Positions 1 to 7,874 of a DNA stretch of 64,000 nt are shown here, piece after piece. The DNA lies in the NCBI GenBank assembly GCA_965206315.1, contig OZ242210.1, positions 1,922,001 through 1,986,000 on the forward strand, in the 5' to 3' direction. Under the pieces are notes generated by a model, which was given only the letters and a program-made list of their open reading frames with translations, was not told the DNA's origin and ran no database searches. The DNA is from Bin16 sp965206315. GTDB taxonomy: Bacteria; Chloroflexota; Dehalococcoidia; Lucifugimonadales; Australimonadaceae. Both the position numbers and the translations under genes were made by a program. Each line of letters opens with the position of its first letter. Position 1 is the stretch's first letter.

Positions 1-944
1 TAGGCGGCCTCGCAGTCGAGGTCGTCCACCGTGGCGGTTGTTCCCGACGTGTAGGTGGCGTGCAGCCATCTGGTGGAACTGCTCGCCTTGTACTCCACCT
101 TGTACTTGGCCGCGTTGGTTACGGCAGTCCATCTGAGGCTGACACTGTCGTCGGTGTCCGAGGTCACCCTGAGCCCGGTCGGAGCAGGGGCTGTCGCCGA
201 ACTCCCTGTGGCCCCGCCTTCGTCATCGGCCGGTACCGCTTCGTCGCGCTTGGCGGTGTCATGGTTCGGATCGCTCGCGCCGGTTCCGCTGCCGGTAGTC
301 CCTGAGGCGCCGCCGTCGTCATCCGGCACCACGTCGTCGCGCTTGGCGGTGTCGTAGTTCGGATCGCTCGCGTCGGTCCCGCTGCCGGCGGCCCCTGAGG
401 CGCCGCTGTCATCGTCCGGCATCACGTCGTCGCGCTTGGCGGTGTCGTAGTTCGGATCGCTCGCGTCGGTCCCGCTGCCGGTGGCCCCCGAGGCGCCGCC
501 GTCGTCGTCCGGCACCACGTCGTCGCGCTCGGCGGTGTCGTAGTTCGGATCGTTCGCGTCGGTACCGCTGCCGGTGGCCCCCGAGGCGCCGCCGCCATCA
601 TCACCCGGCACCGCGTCGTCACGCCGGGCCGTATCGAGGTCCGGGTCGCGTCCGTCGGTACCGCTGCCGACGGTCCCTGAGGCGCCGCCGTCGTCGTCCG
701 GCACTGCGTCGTCGCGCTTGGCCGTATCGAGGTTCGGGTCATGCGCGTCGGTTCCGCTGTCGACGGCCCCTGAGGCGCCGCCGCCGTTGTGCTCCAGGAC
801 CACGTCGTCGCGCTGGGCGGTGTCGAGGTTCGGGTCCGGGGCGTTCGCTTGAACGACTACCAGGGAAGCGAAGGTGAGTAGGACGAGAATCGCCAGTGCG
901 GCTGCGAGTGTCCTGTTCAGAGCGGGTCGTAGAAGGTAAGGCAC
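1..944 (-). CDS. Secreted tandem-repeat protein with fibronectin type III domain (partial)
   Basis: The frame is open from a GTG at 944 to the window edge (314 codons, no stop), so the C-terminus is missing. AGGAGA lies 6 bases upstream of the GTG. Residues 1-35 form a signal peptide (Arg/Asn head, then a run of Ala, Leu and Val ending in QANA). Then come seven acidic repeats of 31-32 residues (DPNxDTAxRDD, then a PDDDGGASG-like stretch), and from about residue 250 an FN3-like domain (TGLRVT, LRWTAV, YKVEYKAS). The product is probably exported and may be an adhesin or surface protein; the acidic repeats look like a flexible or Ca-binding stalk. The gene sits 102 bases downstream of a LuxR-type regulator on the same strand, a likely control pair. 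Function beyond this is unknown. Confidence 0.8.
   Translation of the reverse strand, partial: MPYLLRPALNRTLAAALAILVLLTFASLVVVQANAPDPNLDTAQRDDVVLEHNGGGASGAVDSGTDAHDPNLDTAKRDDAVPDDDGGASGTVGSGTDGRDPDLDTARRDDAVPGDDGGGASGATGSGTDANDPNYDTAERDDVVPDDDGGASGATGSGTDASDPNYDTAKRDDVMPDDDSGASGAAGSGTDASDPNYDTAKRDDVVPDDDGGASGTTGSGTGASDPNHDTAKRDEAVPADDEGGATGSSATAPAPTGLRVTSDTDDSVSLRWTAVTNAAKYKVEYKASSSTRWLHATYTSGTTATVDDLDCEAA
193..846 (-). repeat. Seven in-frame 93/96-bp coding repeats
   Basis: The TCGTCGCGC-type core recurs near 241, 334, 427, 520, 616, 709 and 805, i.e. at steps of 93 or 96 bases. Every step is a multiple of three, so the array keeps the reading frame and encodes 31-32-residue units. The N-terminal unit is the most diverged (LEHNGGG in place of PDDDGG) and the middle units are nearly identical, as expected from recent unequal recombination. 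Confidence 0.85.
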
Positions 945-1046
945 GATGTTCTCCTGCTGGGTGTAGATGAGGGATACCCAACGGGATTCAACTTACGTTG
1001 CTGTGGGGGAGTCGGAGTAGACACGTTTTTGTCTAATTCATGACAA

Positions 1047-1355
1047 CTACAGGAGACCCAACTGCTGCGCGGTCATGACCGCGGCCAGCTTGGTTTTCGC
1101 CTGCAACTTCTCCCTTGCGTTGCGAACATAGTTGTGGACCGTATACGTGCTCAGGTCTAAAGCACTCGAGATCTCCGGGGTGCTCATTCCGCGGGCAAGC
1201 AGCCGCAGCACTTCCGTCTCGCGGACAGTCAGGCTGACGGGACCGTCCGGCACGTCCGGCTCGTGGGGGTTCGTTGAATTCATGGGATGCGCGGGTAGAG
1301 GGGGTTCGGAACGCGAGGACGGATGTTGCATCAGGTGCTTGTTCGATGTCAACAC
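1047..1355 (-). CDS. Small LuxR/GerE-type DNA-binding regulator
   Basis: The protein has 102 residues. Residues 41-102 are a GerE helix-turn-helix (LTVRETEVLRLLARGMS, EISSALDLS, TVHNYVRNAREKL). There is no receiver or ligand domain; the first 40 residues are Pro/Ser-rich and look disordered. The start is uncertain: GTG at 1355, or ATG at 1283, which removes most of the disordered part. It lies upstream of and parallel to the secreted repeat protein, so that gene is its obvious candidate target. A promoter-like TTGAGG/TATGAC pair precedes it at 1379-1407. Confidence 0.82.
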   Translation of the reverse strand: MLTSNKHLMQHPSSRSEPPLPAHPMNSTNPHEPDVPDGPVSLTVRETEVLRLLARGMSTPEISSALDLSTYTVHNYVRNAREKLQAKTKLAAVMTAQQLGLL

Positions 1356-1378
1356 CCTGCAACGCGGTTTTCGAGAAA

Positions 1379-1407
1379 GTCATAGTTAAGTAATAAAAAC
1401 GCCTCAA
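1379..1407 (-). promoter_or_regulatory. Candidate promoter for the LuxR-type gene
   Basis: On the minus strand TTGAGG (1407-1402) is followed after 17 bases by TATGAC (1384-1379), 24 bases upstream of the GTG start. The AT-rich spacer stands out in this GC-rich DNA. Confidence 0.45.
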
Positions 1408-1613
1408 TGTGTAACTATCGTCTGCATTATCACCGCCGTCCTCTGCCCCGGCAATCCGCCGCCTCGTCCCACTGCGACACCGACCCGTTGTGCGGACGAC
1501 GCCTCCCGTCCTACCATGGTCCCATGACCGCGAAGCGGCATCCGGCATTGGCGCGATGCAACGGAATGAGCCGGAATGAGCCCCTGCCCGCAACCCCGAA
1601 CTTGTTTTTCGTT

Positions 1614-1687
1614 GGTATTCTTGGTTTCTTGGTCGCGGGAAGCAGGCAACGGCCACGAAAACACCCCGACCAAGGCGACCAAGGATG
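1614..1687 (-). repeat. Iterated palindromic element, copy A
   Basis: Read on the minus strand, two CCTTGGTCG units in tandem are followed by a roughly 30-base core (GTTTTC, GGCC, CCTGCTTCC, GCG) and then two tandem ACCAAGA-type units that are the inverse complement of the first pair. A second copy with the same spacing and core but changed, still complementary arms lies at 61695-61769. It lies between the LuxR-type gene and the Rieske gene. It could be a structured RNA, an operator or a recombination/replication site. Confidence 0.6.
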
Positions 1688-1720
1688 CCAGATTCGAGGT
1701 TCCGTTTACTCGTGGATGAC

Positions 1721-1764
1721 CGACCAAGGATGCCAAACCTGGCTGCCGTTGGCATTCTTGGTCG
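1721..1764. repeat. Long inverted repeat upstream of Rieske gene
   Basis: Arms 1721-1736 (CGACCAAGGATGCCAA) and 1749-1764 are complementary at 15 of 16 positions, the exception being a G-T, around a 12-base loop. It repeats the ACCAAGGATGCC word of the neighbouring element A and ends 62 bases before the Rieske start. A hairpin or dimer-binding operator is plausible. Apart from this and element A I see no gene in 1408-1825. Confidence 0.6.
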
Positions 1765-1825
1765 CGCCCGCATCCGGTGGTGCTACAATCCCGCCATCCG
1801 GGAGGGCAGATAGAGGAGGAGCGTC

Positions 1826-3094
1826 ATGCTGAACCAGCAGGAGAACGAACGCCTCACCCAGGTCGGCGCCGGGACGCCCATGGGCGAACTCATGCGCCGC
1901 TACTGGCACCCCGTCGCCGCCACCGCCGAGCTCGACGACCGTCCCACCAAGCCGGTGCGCATCCTCGGCGAGGACCTCGTCCTCTACAAGGACAAGTCGG
2001 GCACACTCGGTCTCATCGAGCGGTTCTGCCCCCACCGCCGCGTCGACCTCTCCTACGGCATACCGGAGGAGCACGGCCTGCGCTGCATGTACCACGGCTG
2101 GATGATGGACGAGACCGGCCAGTGCATCGAGCAGCCCTTCGAGGAGACCGTCCACCCGGACGGCCGCTTCAAGGAGAAGGTGAAGGTCGCCGGCTATCCC
2201 GTGCAGGAGATGGGCGGGCTCATCTTCGCCTACATGGGCCCTGCGCCCGCGCCCTTCCTGCCCGTCTGGGACCCGTTCCAGTGGGACGACGCCGTCCACG
2301 ACGTCGGCATCACGACGCTCGACTGCAACTGGCTGCAGTGCATGGAGAACTCGCTCGACCCGGTGCACGTCGAGTGGCTGCACCGCTTCTACACCAACTA
2401 CCAGCAGGCGATCTCGCCCGACCTCATCGCCACGATGCCGCCGCGCATCCCGCACCAGGAGATCGGGTTCGACGTCTTCGACCACGGCATCATCAAGCGC
2501 CGCGTGCTGGAGGGCTACACCAAAGAGCACGACGACTGGAAGATAGGCCACCCCATCCTCTTCCCGCAGATCCTCTACGTCGGCGGCTTCCAGTCCAAGA
2601 CGCTCCAGTACCGCGTCCCGATAGACGACACGCACACGCTCCACTTCATCTACTACTCGTGGCGGGTCGCGCCGGGCCAGCCCGTGCCGAAGCAGGAGCG
2701 CATCCCCTACAAGTACGTCCCGCACCGCGACGCTTCAGGCCGCTACGACACCACCTTCACGGTGGACCAGGACAAGATGGCCTGGGAGACGCAGGGGCCC
2801 GTGGCGAAGCGCTACCTGGAGCGGCTCGGCAAGTCCGACGTGGGCATCATCCTCTACCGCAGGCTGCTGACCGAGCAGATGCAGATCGTCGCGGACGGCG
2901 GCGAGCCGATGAACACCTTCCGCAGCAGGGAAGCGGCGGAGACCATCAACGTCCCCACCGAGCACATGGCGCTCGGCAGGGACAAGGTGCCGCGGATCAG
3001 GTTCATCCCGCTGGAGGCCGGCATCAGCGGCGCCGAGGACGATATCCGCTACGCCGTCGAGTCCTGGTACGTCGGAGAGACCGCCAACGCCTGA
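1826..3094 (+). CDS. Rieske non-heme iron oxygenase, alpha subunit
   Basis: The protein has 422 residues. The Rieske [2Fe-2S] motif is C68-x-H70 ... C87-x2-H90 (CPHRR and CMYHGW). The mononuclear iron site is in the NSLDPVHVEWLH region with H181 and H186, preceded by NWLQCMEN. The length and single-polypeptide layout fit the phthalate dioxygenase-like (oxygenase-only) branch that hydroxylates or O-demethylates aromatic acids using a separate reductase; no reductase gene is next to it. GAGGAG lies 7 bases before the ATG. It is monocistronic, between a palindromic element and a triple repeat. The substrate cannot be read, but a phthalate-pathway-like pair lies at 32.6-34.9 kb. Confidence 0.93.
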   Translation: MLNQQENERLTQVGAGTPMGELMRRYWHPVAATAELDDRPTKPVRILGEDLVLYKDKSGTLGLIERFCPHRRVDLSYGIPEEHGLRCMYHGWMMDETGQCIEQPFEETVHPDGRFKEKVKVAGYPVQEMGGLIFAYMGPAPAPFLPVWDPFQWDDAVHDVGITTLDCNWLQCMENSLDPVHVEWLHRFYTNYQQAISPDLIATMPPRIPHQEIGFDVFDHGIIKRRVLEGYTKEHDDWKIGHPILFPQILYVGGFQSKTLQYRVPIDDTHTLHFIYYSWRVAPGQPVPKQERIPYKYVPHRDASGRYDTTFTVDQDKMAWETQGPVAKRYLERLGKSDVGIILYRRLLTEQMQIVADGGEPMNTFRSREAAETINVPTEHMALGRDKVPRIRFIPLEAGISGAEDDIRYAVESWYVGETANA

Positions 3095-3100
3095 TGGCCC

Positions 3101-3238
3101 CTTCCCCCTCGATGGGGGAAGGCTGGGATGGGGGTGACCTGCTTGGCCCCTTCCCCCTCTCGATGGGGGAAGGCTGGGATGGGGGTGACTGCTTGGCCCC
3201 TTCCCCCTTGATGGGGGAAGGCTGGGATGGGGGTGACA
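3101..3238. repeat. Three tandem copies of dispersed repeat family 1
   Basis: Three copies of a roughly 45-base unit, CCCTTCCCCCTCGATGGGGG followed by AAGGCTGGGATGGGGGTGA, lie head to tail between the Rieske stop and the 3' end of the transglutaminase gene. Each begins with a CCTTCCCCC/GGGGGAAGG hairpin. Single copies occur at 23.3, 24.1, 29.7, 55.0 and 61.4 kb. The hairpins could also act as a bidirectional terminator between these convergent genes. Confidence 0.85.
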
Positions 3239-3245
3239 GGCCTCC

Positions 3246-5459
3246 CTACGCGGGCCGCACCCGGAAGAGACGCCTGATCATGGCCCAGCGCAGGCTGCTC
3301 CATGACCATTCCGCGTCCCGCAGGTCGCTGAGCGGCACTCTTCCCGGCGCGTAGCGGTGCAGGATGAAGGCGCTTGTGATGCGCCGGATCTGCCGCTGCT
3401 GTTCCGGCATCGCCGCCGACAGCATCGCCGCATACTCGGAGGGGGTCTGGTCGGGCCGTTTCCGCAGGCCGAGCGCCGCGCCGAGGCGGCACATCTTGGC
3501 GAACAGCTCGCTTGGTCGTGGGAGCGCGCCCAGCTTCCACCACCACTCCCGCCACAGCAGCACGGGCGTGGCGACCGCCATGGCGCCCGCGAGCGCAAGC
3601 AGCGCGACGAGCCACGCTGGCATCTCCCTGCGCGGCGTGAAGTCGACGTCGAACGTGTCCTCTTCCTCGTCTTCGAGGAGCTCCCCCAGCTCGCCGATGT
3701 CGATGTCTTCCGTCAGCAGGGGAGACTCGCCGAAGTCCACCCCGCCGAACTCGATGGCGTTGGGGGGCGTCGGCTCGAAGCTCACCCAGCCGTAGCCCGG
3801 GAAGTACGCCTCCACCCAGCTGTGATAGTTGAGCTCCAGCACCTCGTACGCGCCGAGTATCGTGTTGAGGCGCCCGGGGGCGTAGCCGAGGACGTATCGG
3901 GCGGGTATGCCCACGGCGCGCATCAGCACCGTCGCTGCGGAGGCGTAGTAGTCGCAGTATCCCTCCCCAAGCTCGAAGAGGAAGTGGTCCACCCCGTCCG
4001 CGTCCTCCGGCGGGGCACTGATGTCCAGGTTGTACGGCACCCGGCGGAGGTAGTTGCGGATGGCCACCGCCTTGTCGAAGGGGCTCTCTTCATTCGTAAC
4101 GAGGGTTTCGGCAAGCACGCGCACGCGGTCGGGCAGCGTGCCGGGCAGCTGGAGGTAGGCCTCTGTCCACTCCGGGTACTCCTCGCCTGCCCTTCGCAGC
4201 TCGAACGGGGTTGCGATCGATTCGAGCCCGGTGCTGATGTAGCTCATGTTGACGCGTGTCGGGAAGTACTCCCGGCCCTTGGAGAAGCGCACCTGCACCG
4301 CCCCGGGGCCGGATGTGGGGGTCGTCAACGCCTCGGCGGGTTCGTCGAAGTCGACGGGCAGCCCGCCCGAGAAGAGCGTGTCGGTTGCGGCGGCGACACG
4401 GAACGCGTTGGTCCGGGGCGCCAGGCGGCTTTCGTCCGAAGGAGCGACGTCCTCGAACGGAACGAACTCGGACTCCTCGGCGGTCTCCCATCCGCTGCCG
4501 GTGTAGACCGCGTAGGAGCGGGCGCGCCAGTATGCCCGGGGGCCGGTCACGAGGAAGAGCAGTTCGTCCGTGAGCTCGGGGTTTCCCTGGAACCGGGTCT
4601 CTTGCTCGAACGTGATGGTCTTGTAGTCCCGGCGGGACGGCAGCGCGCTGAACAGCCTGCTGAAGTGCGCTCCTATCCCCTGGGCCGTGTCGTCCACTGC
4701 GCGTGAGACCACTCCAAGCGGGGCGACGTTGGGCGTCGGGAGCGCCGCGATCGCTGCGGTCACCAGCATCCCGAGTGCGAGCACGATGCCGGACTGCGTG
4801 AGCACCGTTCGAGCGTCGAACACTGCGCCGCGCCCGCGCCACCCTGCTATCCGCCGGACCGTGCTGAGATGGATGAGGAGCATGACGCCCGTCGCCATGA
4901 AGATGCCGAGCCGCCAGCCCAGGCTTCCCGGAAGGTTGGAGAGGGCGAAAGCGAGCACCACTCCGCCGAACAGCACCGTCGACCAGCCGTGCGCGTTGCG
5001 AAGCGCCAGCCAGACGCTGGACACGCACAACAGCCAGACGGCGAACGTGAGGAAAATGGCGAACTCGATCGTTCCGGCCTGCGTCTCCTCCGTGGAGATG
5101 GCCGCCACCCACCGCGCGATGTCCTCGATCGCGTTGACGGCACGGGCCGTGATCGCGAACCCCTCAGCCGCGGTCGTGCCCGCATACGCCGCCAGCAGCA
5201 GGCCGGCGGCGACGGCAGTGACGATCGCGCGGCGGGCGGTCCAGCCCCGCTGGTGCATCGCCCAGCCAGCTGCGCCTCCCAGCACGCCGATGAGGAGCGG
5301 CGCCGGCATCCCCGGCACCCAGTTCCCCTCCTGCAGGGGCATGACGATGGAGAACAGCACGAGCCCCACCAGCGTGAGCGTAAGCCCCATCCCCCCGATG
5401 AAACGCTCCCACAGGGAGAGGACGTTGATCGCCCGAGCGCTTGCGACGAGCGTGGTCAC
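3246..5459 (-). CDS. TgpA-like membrane transglutaminase with DUF4129 tail
   Basis: The start is taken as the GTG at 5459, which overlaps the DUF58 stop (GTGA), giving 737 residues; the open frame runs further upstream but only as a shadow of the DUF58 gene. The N-terminal 210 or so residues hold several hydrophobic membrane segments. The transglutaminase core has the nucleophile C502 (GEGYCDYYASA) and H546 (NYHSWVEAYF), and Glu in FEPTP at the third position. After another membrane segment (near 610) comes a DUF4129-like C-terminus. It is the third gene of a MoxR-DUF58-TGase operon, a widespread unit thought to act in cell-envelope protein processing or assembly. The exact substrate is unknown. 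Confidence 0.92.
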   Translation of the reverse strand: MTTLVASARAINVLSLWERFIGGMGLTLTLVGLVLFSIVMPLQEGNWVPGMPAPLLIGVLGGAAGWAMHQRGWTARRAIVTAVAAGLLLAAYAGTTAAEGFAITARAVNAIEDIARWVAAISTEETQAGTIEFAIFLTFAVWLLCVSSVWLALRNAHGWSTVLFGGVVLAFALSNLPGSLGWRLGIFMATGVMLLIHLSTVRRIAGWRGRGAVFDARTVLTQSGIVLALGMLVTAAIAALPTPNVAPLGVVSRAVDDTAQGIGAHFSRLFSALPSRRDYKTITFEQETRFQGNPELTDELLFLVTGPRAYWRARSYAVYTGSGWETAEESEFVPFEDVAPSDESRLAPRTNAFRVAAATDTLFSGGLPVDFDEPAEALTTPTSGPGAVQVRFSKGREYFPTRVNMSYISTGLESIATPFELRRAGEEYPEWTEAYLQLPGTLPDRVRVLAETLVTNEESPFDKAVAIRNYLRRVPYNLDISAPPEDADGVDHFLFELGEGYCDYYASAATVLMRAVGIPARYVLGYAPGRLNTILGAYEVLELNYHSWVEAYFPGYGWVSFEPTPPNAIEFGGVDFGESPLLTEDIDIGELGELLEDEEEDTFDVDFTPRREMPAWLVALLALAGAMAVATPVLLWREWWWKLGALPRPSELFAKMCRLGAALGLRKRPDQTPSEYAAMLSAAMPEQQRQIRRITSAFILHRYAPGRVPLSDLRDAEWSWSSLRWAMIRRLFRVRPA

Positions 5460-6691
5460 GGCAACGCGCCCTGCAGCTCCCGGGCCGGCACCGCGAGCCC
5501 CGGCGGGGCGGAGTGGTAGTCCAGCCGCTGGCCGATCTCGTCCCCCATGCGGATGACGTAGGCGTCGAACCCGGCGCCGCGCGCCATGGAGGTGCCGCGC
5601 CCTGCCTTGAAGCTGGGAGCGTCCAGAAGCACCGGAACGACCGCCGCGCCGGTAGCCCGCAGCATCTCCACGGCGGAGGAGACGGAGGTGGGAGGCGCGG
5701 CGGTGATGAGCACGATGCTTGCGCCGGTGCTCAGTTCGTTCTTGACCGCCTCCGACACCTCCTGCACGCCTCCTGCGCTGCCGGGTTCGATCAGCGCGAG
5801 CGCCTGGAAGATGCGCCCCATCTGCGCGATGCCCGTAGCGGCGGGGATGATGAGTTGCTCCTGCCCGGAGAACACCGCGCCGACGCTCCGCCCCGAGTCC
5901 AGGAAGCGCTTCGCCACCGATGCGGCGGTCGTCACGCTGTACTCCACAGTGCTCTCGGTGCCTTCTCCCTCCTGTACGCGCTCGTCGAGGTCGAGCACGA
6001 CCCATATCGCGTCGGCCGGCCCGGATGGTTCGCGGTCGAACTCCTTCACCATGAGCCTGCCGGTATGTGCGGTGGCGGGCCAGTGCACCCTGCTCACGGC
6101 GTCGTGCGACGTGTACTCGCGCACCGTGGACGCGATGGGACTGGGAGTGAAGGTGCGCCCGTGGATGATGCCCTCCGTCCAGCCCCTGCCGGAGAGCACG
6201 AAGAAGTCCGAGAGGTCCACGGTGGCGGGGTAGATGAGCGCCGTCTGCGGGTTCCCCAGGCGCATGGTCCTGCTGAAGAGGCCGAACGGGTCGCGGCTGG
6301 TTATCTCCAGCTCCCCGAACCGGTAGATGCCGCGGCGCTCACAGTGACTGGACGACGTCCAGACAGCCGAACCGTATGGCCAGAGGGTGGCGATGCGCCC
6401 GGCGCGTCCGAAGGGCTGCGTATCGTGCTGCACTTCCAGCAGCAGCTTCGGCCACCAGTGAGTGTTGCGCAGAACGATGCGCTCTTCCAGCGTATCGCCC
6501 ACCTGGAGATAGGAAGTGAGCCGTTGCACGCCGCCTTCTATGCGGCGCGCCGCAAGCACGCTGGAAAGGAAACCGAGAGCCGGAACCACGAGCAGGCCGA
6601 GGAAGAGGCGGTAATAGAGCGCTCCACCGGTGGAGAACGCCAGGATCAGCAGCAGCGCCCCCACGCTTGCCCACACGATGCGCGTTTTCAC
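5456..6691 (-). CDS. DUF58 domain membrane-anchored protein
   Basis: The protein has 411 residues. Two hydrophobic segments lie within the first 45 residues, then a DUF58 region with the typical SRDPFGLF and RVHWPATAHTGRLMVKEF motifs near residues 160-230, in the vWA-like fold of this family. It sits between the MoxR ATPase (37-base gap) and the transglutaminase (4-base GTGA overlap). In this operon type the MoxR ATPase is believed to remodel or activate the DUF58/vWA partner. No catalytic residues are expected. Confidence 0.9.
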   Translation of the reverse strand: MKTRIVWASVGALLLILAFSTGGALYYRLFLGLLVVPALGFLSSVLAARRIEGGVQRLTSYLQVGDTLEERIVLRNTHWWPKLLLEVQHDTQPFGRAGRIATLWPYGSAVWTSSSHCERRGIYRFGELEITSRDPFGLFSRTMRLGNPQTALIYPATVDLSDFFVLSGRGWTEGIIHGRTFTPSPIASTVREYTSHDAVSRVHWPATAHTGRLMVKEFDREPSGPADAIWVVLDLDERVQEGEGTESTVEYSVTTAASVAKRFLDSGRSVGAVFSGQEQLIIPAATGIAQMGRIFQALALIEPGSAGGVQEVSEAVKNELSTGASIVLITAAPPTSVSSAVEMLRATGAAVVPVLLDAPSFKAGRGTSMARGAGFDAYVIRMGDEIGQRLDYHSAPPGLAVPARELQGALP

Positions 6692-6728
6692 AGTGGCATC
6701 CCCGCTGTCGGACGCTGCCCTCGGCGCG

Positions 6729-7706
6729 TTATGCGCCGGGGAGCGCTCCTGCTACCGGCGTCTGTTCCAGCACGTCCGCTATCGCGTCCGCGGACGTGGT
6801 GCCCTGGATACGCGCCGCCGAGCTGAGGATGACGCGGTGCCCGAGCGCCGGATATGCCAGCGCCTTCACGTCGTCCGGCAACGCATAGTCTCGCTCTTCG
6901 AGCAGCGCCTTGGCCTGGACGAGCCGGAAGAGCGCCAGCGAGCCCCTCGGCGATGCGCCGAGGTAGAGGCTGCTGTGGTTCCGCGTCGCATCCGCTATCG
7001 CGACGATGTACTCCTTCACGTCGTCCGAGACGTGGATGCCGCGTACGGCGTTCTGAAGGGCGACGAGGTCGCTTTCGTCGACCACCGCCTCCAGCTGCTC
7101 CACCGGGTGTACGTACTGTTGCGCCTCCAGCACCCGGATCTCGTCCTCTTTGTCCGGGTAGCCGAGGTGCAGGCGTACCAGGAACCTGTCCAGCTCGGTC
7201 TCGGGCAGCGGGAACGTGCCCTCGTACTCGATGGGGTTCTGCGTCGCCATGACGATGAACGGCTCCGGCATGGGGTGCGCTACCCCGTCGACGGTGACTT
7301 GGCGCTCCTCCATCGCCTCCAGGAGCGCTGCCTGGGTCTTGGGTGACGCGCGGTTGATCTCGTCCGCGAGGACGACCTGCGCAACGATGGGGCCCTCTCT
7401 GTACTCGAACTCGCCGTTCTTCTGGTTGAAGACGGATACGCCGGTGATGTCGGCGGGAAGCAGGTCGGGCGTGAACTGGATACGCCGGAAAGTGCCGCCG
7501 ATGGACCTCGCGATGCTGCGCGCAAGCATCGTCTTGCCGACGCCCGGCACGTCCTCTATGAGCAGGTGTCCCCGGCACATCAGCGCCATTACGGCCAGCT
7601 GCTCCTCGTCCCCCTTCCCGAGGATCACCTTGCCGAGGTTGTCCAGCAGCCTCTCGGCGACTTCCCGCGCCTTTGCCAGGTCCAGAGTATGTCCGGAAAC
7701 TACCAC
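6729..7706 (-). CDS. MoxR-family AAA+ ATPase
   Basis: I start at the GTG at 7706 because a perfect AGGAGG ends 5 bases before it; an ATG at 7772 would add 22 residues without a ribosome site. The protein has 325 residues. Walker A is at 51-60 (EDVPGVGKTM), Walker B is VVLADEINRA, sensor 1 is VMATQNPIEYEG, and the C-terminal lid has the GASPRGSLAL arginine motif. It is a chaperone-like ATPase and the first gene of the operon with DUF58 and transglutaminase proteins. It diverges from the tetrapyrrole operon across a 168-base gap. Confidence 0.93.
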   Translation of the reverse strand: MVVSGHTLDLAKAREVAERLLDNLGKVILGKGDEEQLAVMALMCRGHLLIEDVPGVGKTMLARSIARSIGGTFRRIQFTPDLLPADITGVSVFNQKNGEFEYREGPIVAQVVLADEINRASPKTQAALLEAMEERQVTVDGVAHPMPEPFIVMATQNPIEYEGTFPLPETELDRFLVRLHLGYPDKEDEIRVLEAQQYVHPVEQLEAVVDESDLVALQNAVRGIHVSDDVKEYIVAIADATRNHSSLYLGASPRGSLALFRLVQAKALLEERDYALPDDVKALAYPALGHRVILSSAARIQGTTSADAIADVLEQTPVAGALPGA

Positions 7707-7835
7707 CGTTTCCTCCTGTGCGGCTGGTTCGTAAACACCGCATGATATAGAGCACGGGGGCGGGTGCGTCAAATCGGAGTGGGACGCGTGACGCTCCGTA
7801 GACGCCTGGGGCAGTGTGCACCGGAACGCTGGTGC

Positions 7836-7849
7836 TGTACGCTAGTACA
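7836..7849. promoter_or_regulatory. Perfect palindrome upstream of tetrapyrrole operon
   Basis: TGTAC-GCTA-GTACA, 26 bases before the TTG start of the CysG-N gene, in the divergent intergenic region. It is a possible operator for the heme genes or for the MoxR operon. This rests on symmetry and position only. Confidence 0.3.
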
Positions 7850-7874
7850 CCGAGAACGCTCGTAGAGGCCCGCA

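Noticed and set aside
193..846. CRISPR array reading of the 93/96-bp repeats
   Set aside because: The whole unit is repeated with no unique spacers, the period is a multiple of three and the frame encodes regular protein repeats behind a signal peptide.
1033..1773. Long minus-strand frame across the LuxR-PKS-like palindromic region (246 codons)
   Set aside because: It runs out of frame through the LuxR-type gene and through the palindromic repeats, has an Arg/Gly/Ser-rich composition and no domain; better explained as an open frame in GC-rich DNA.
3101..3238. CRISPR reading of the triple repeat
   Set aside because: Only three units with almost no spacer and many dispersed single copies; a REP-like element.
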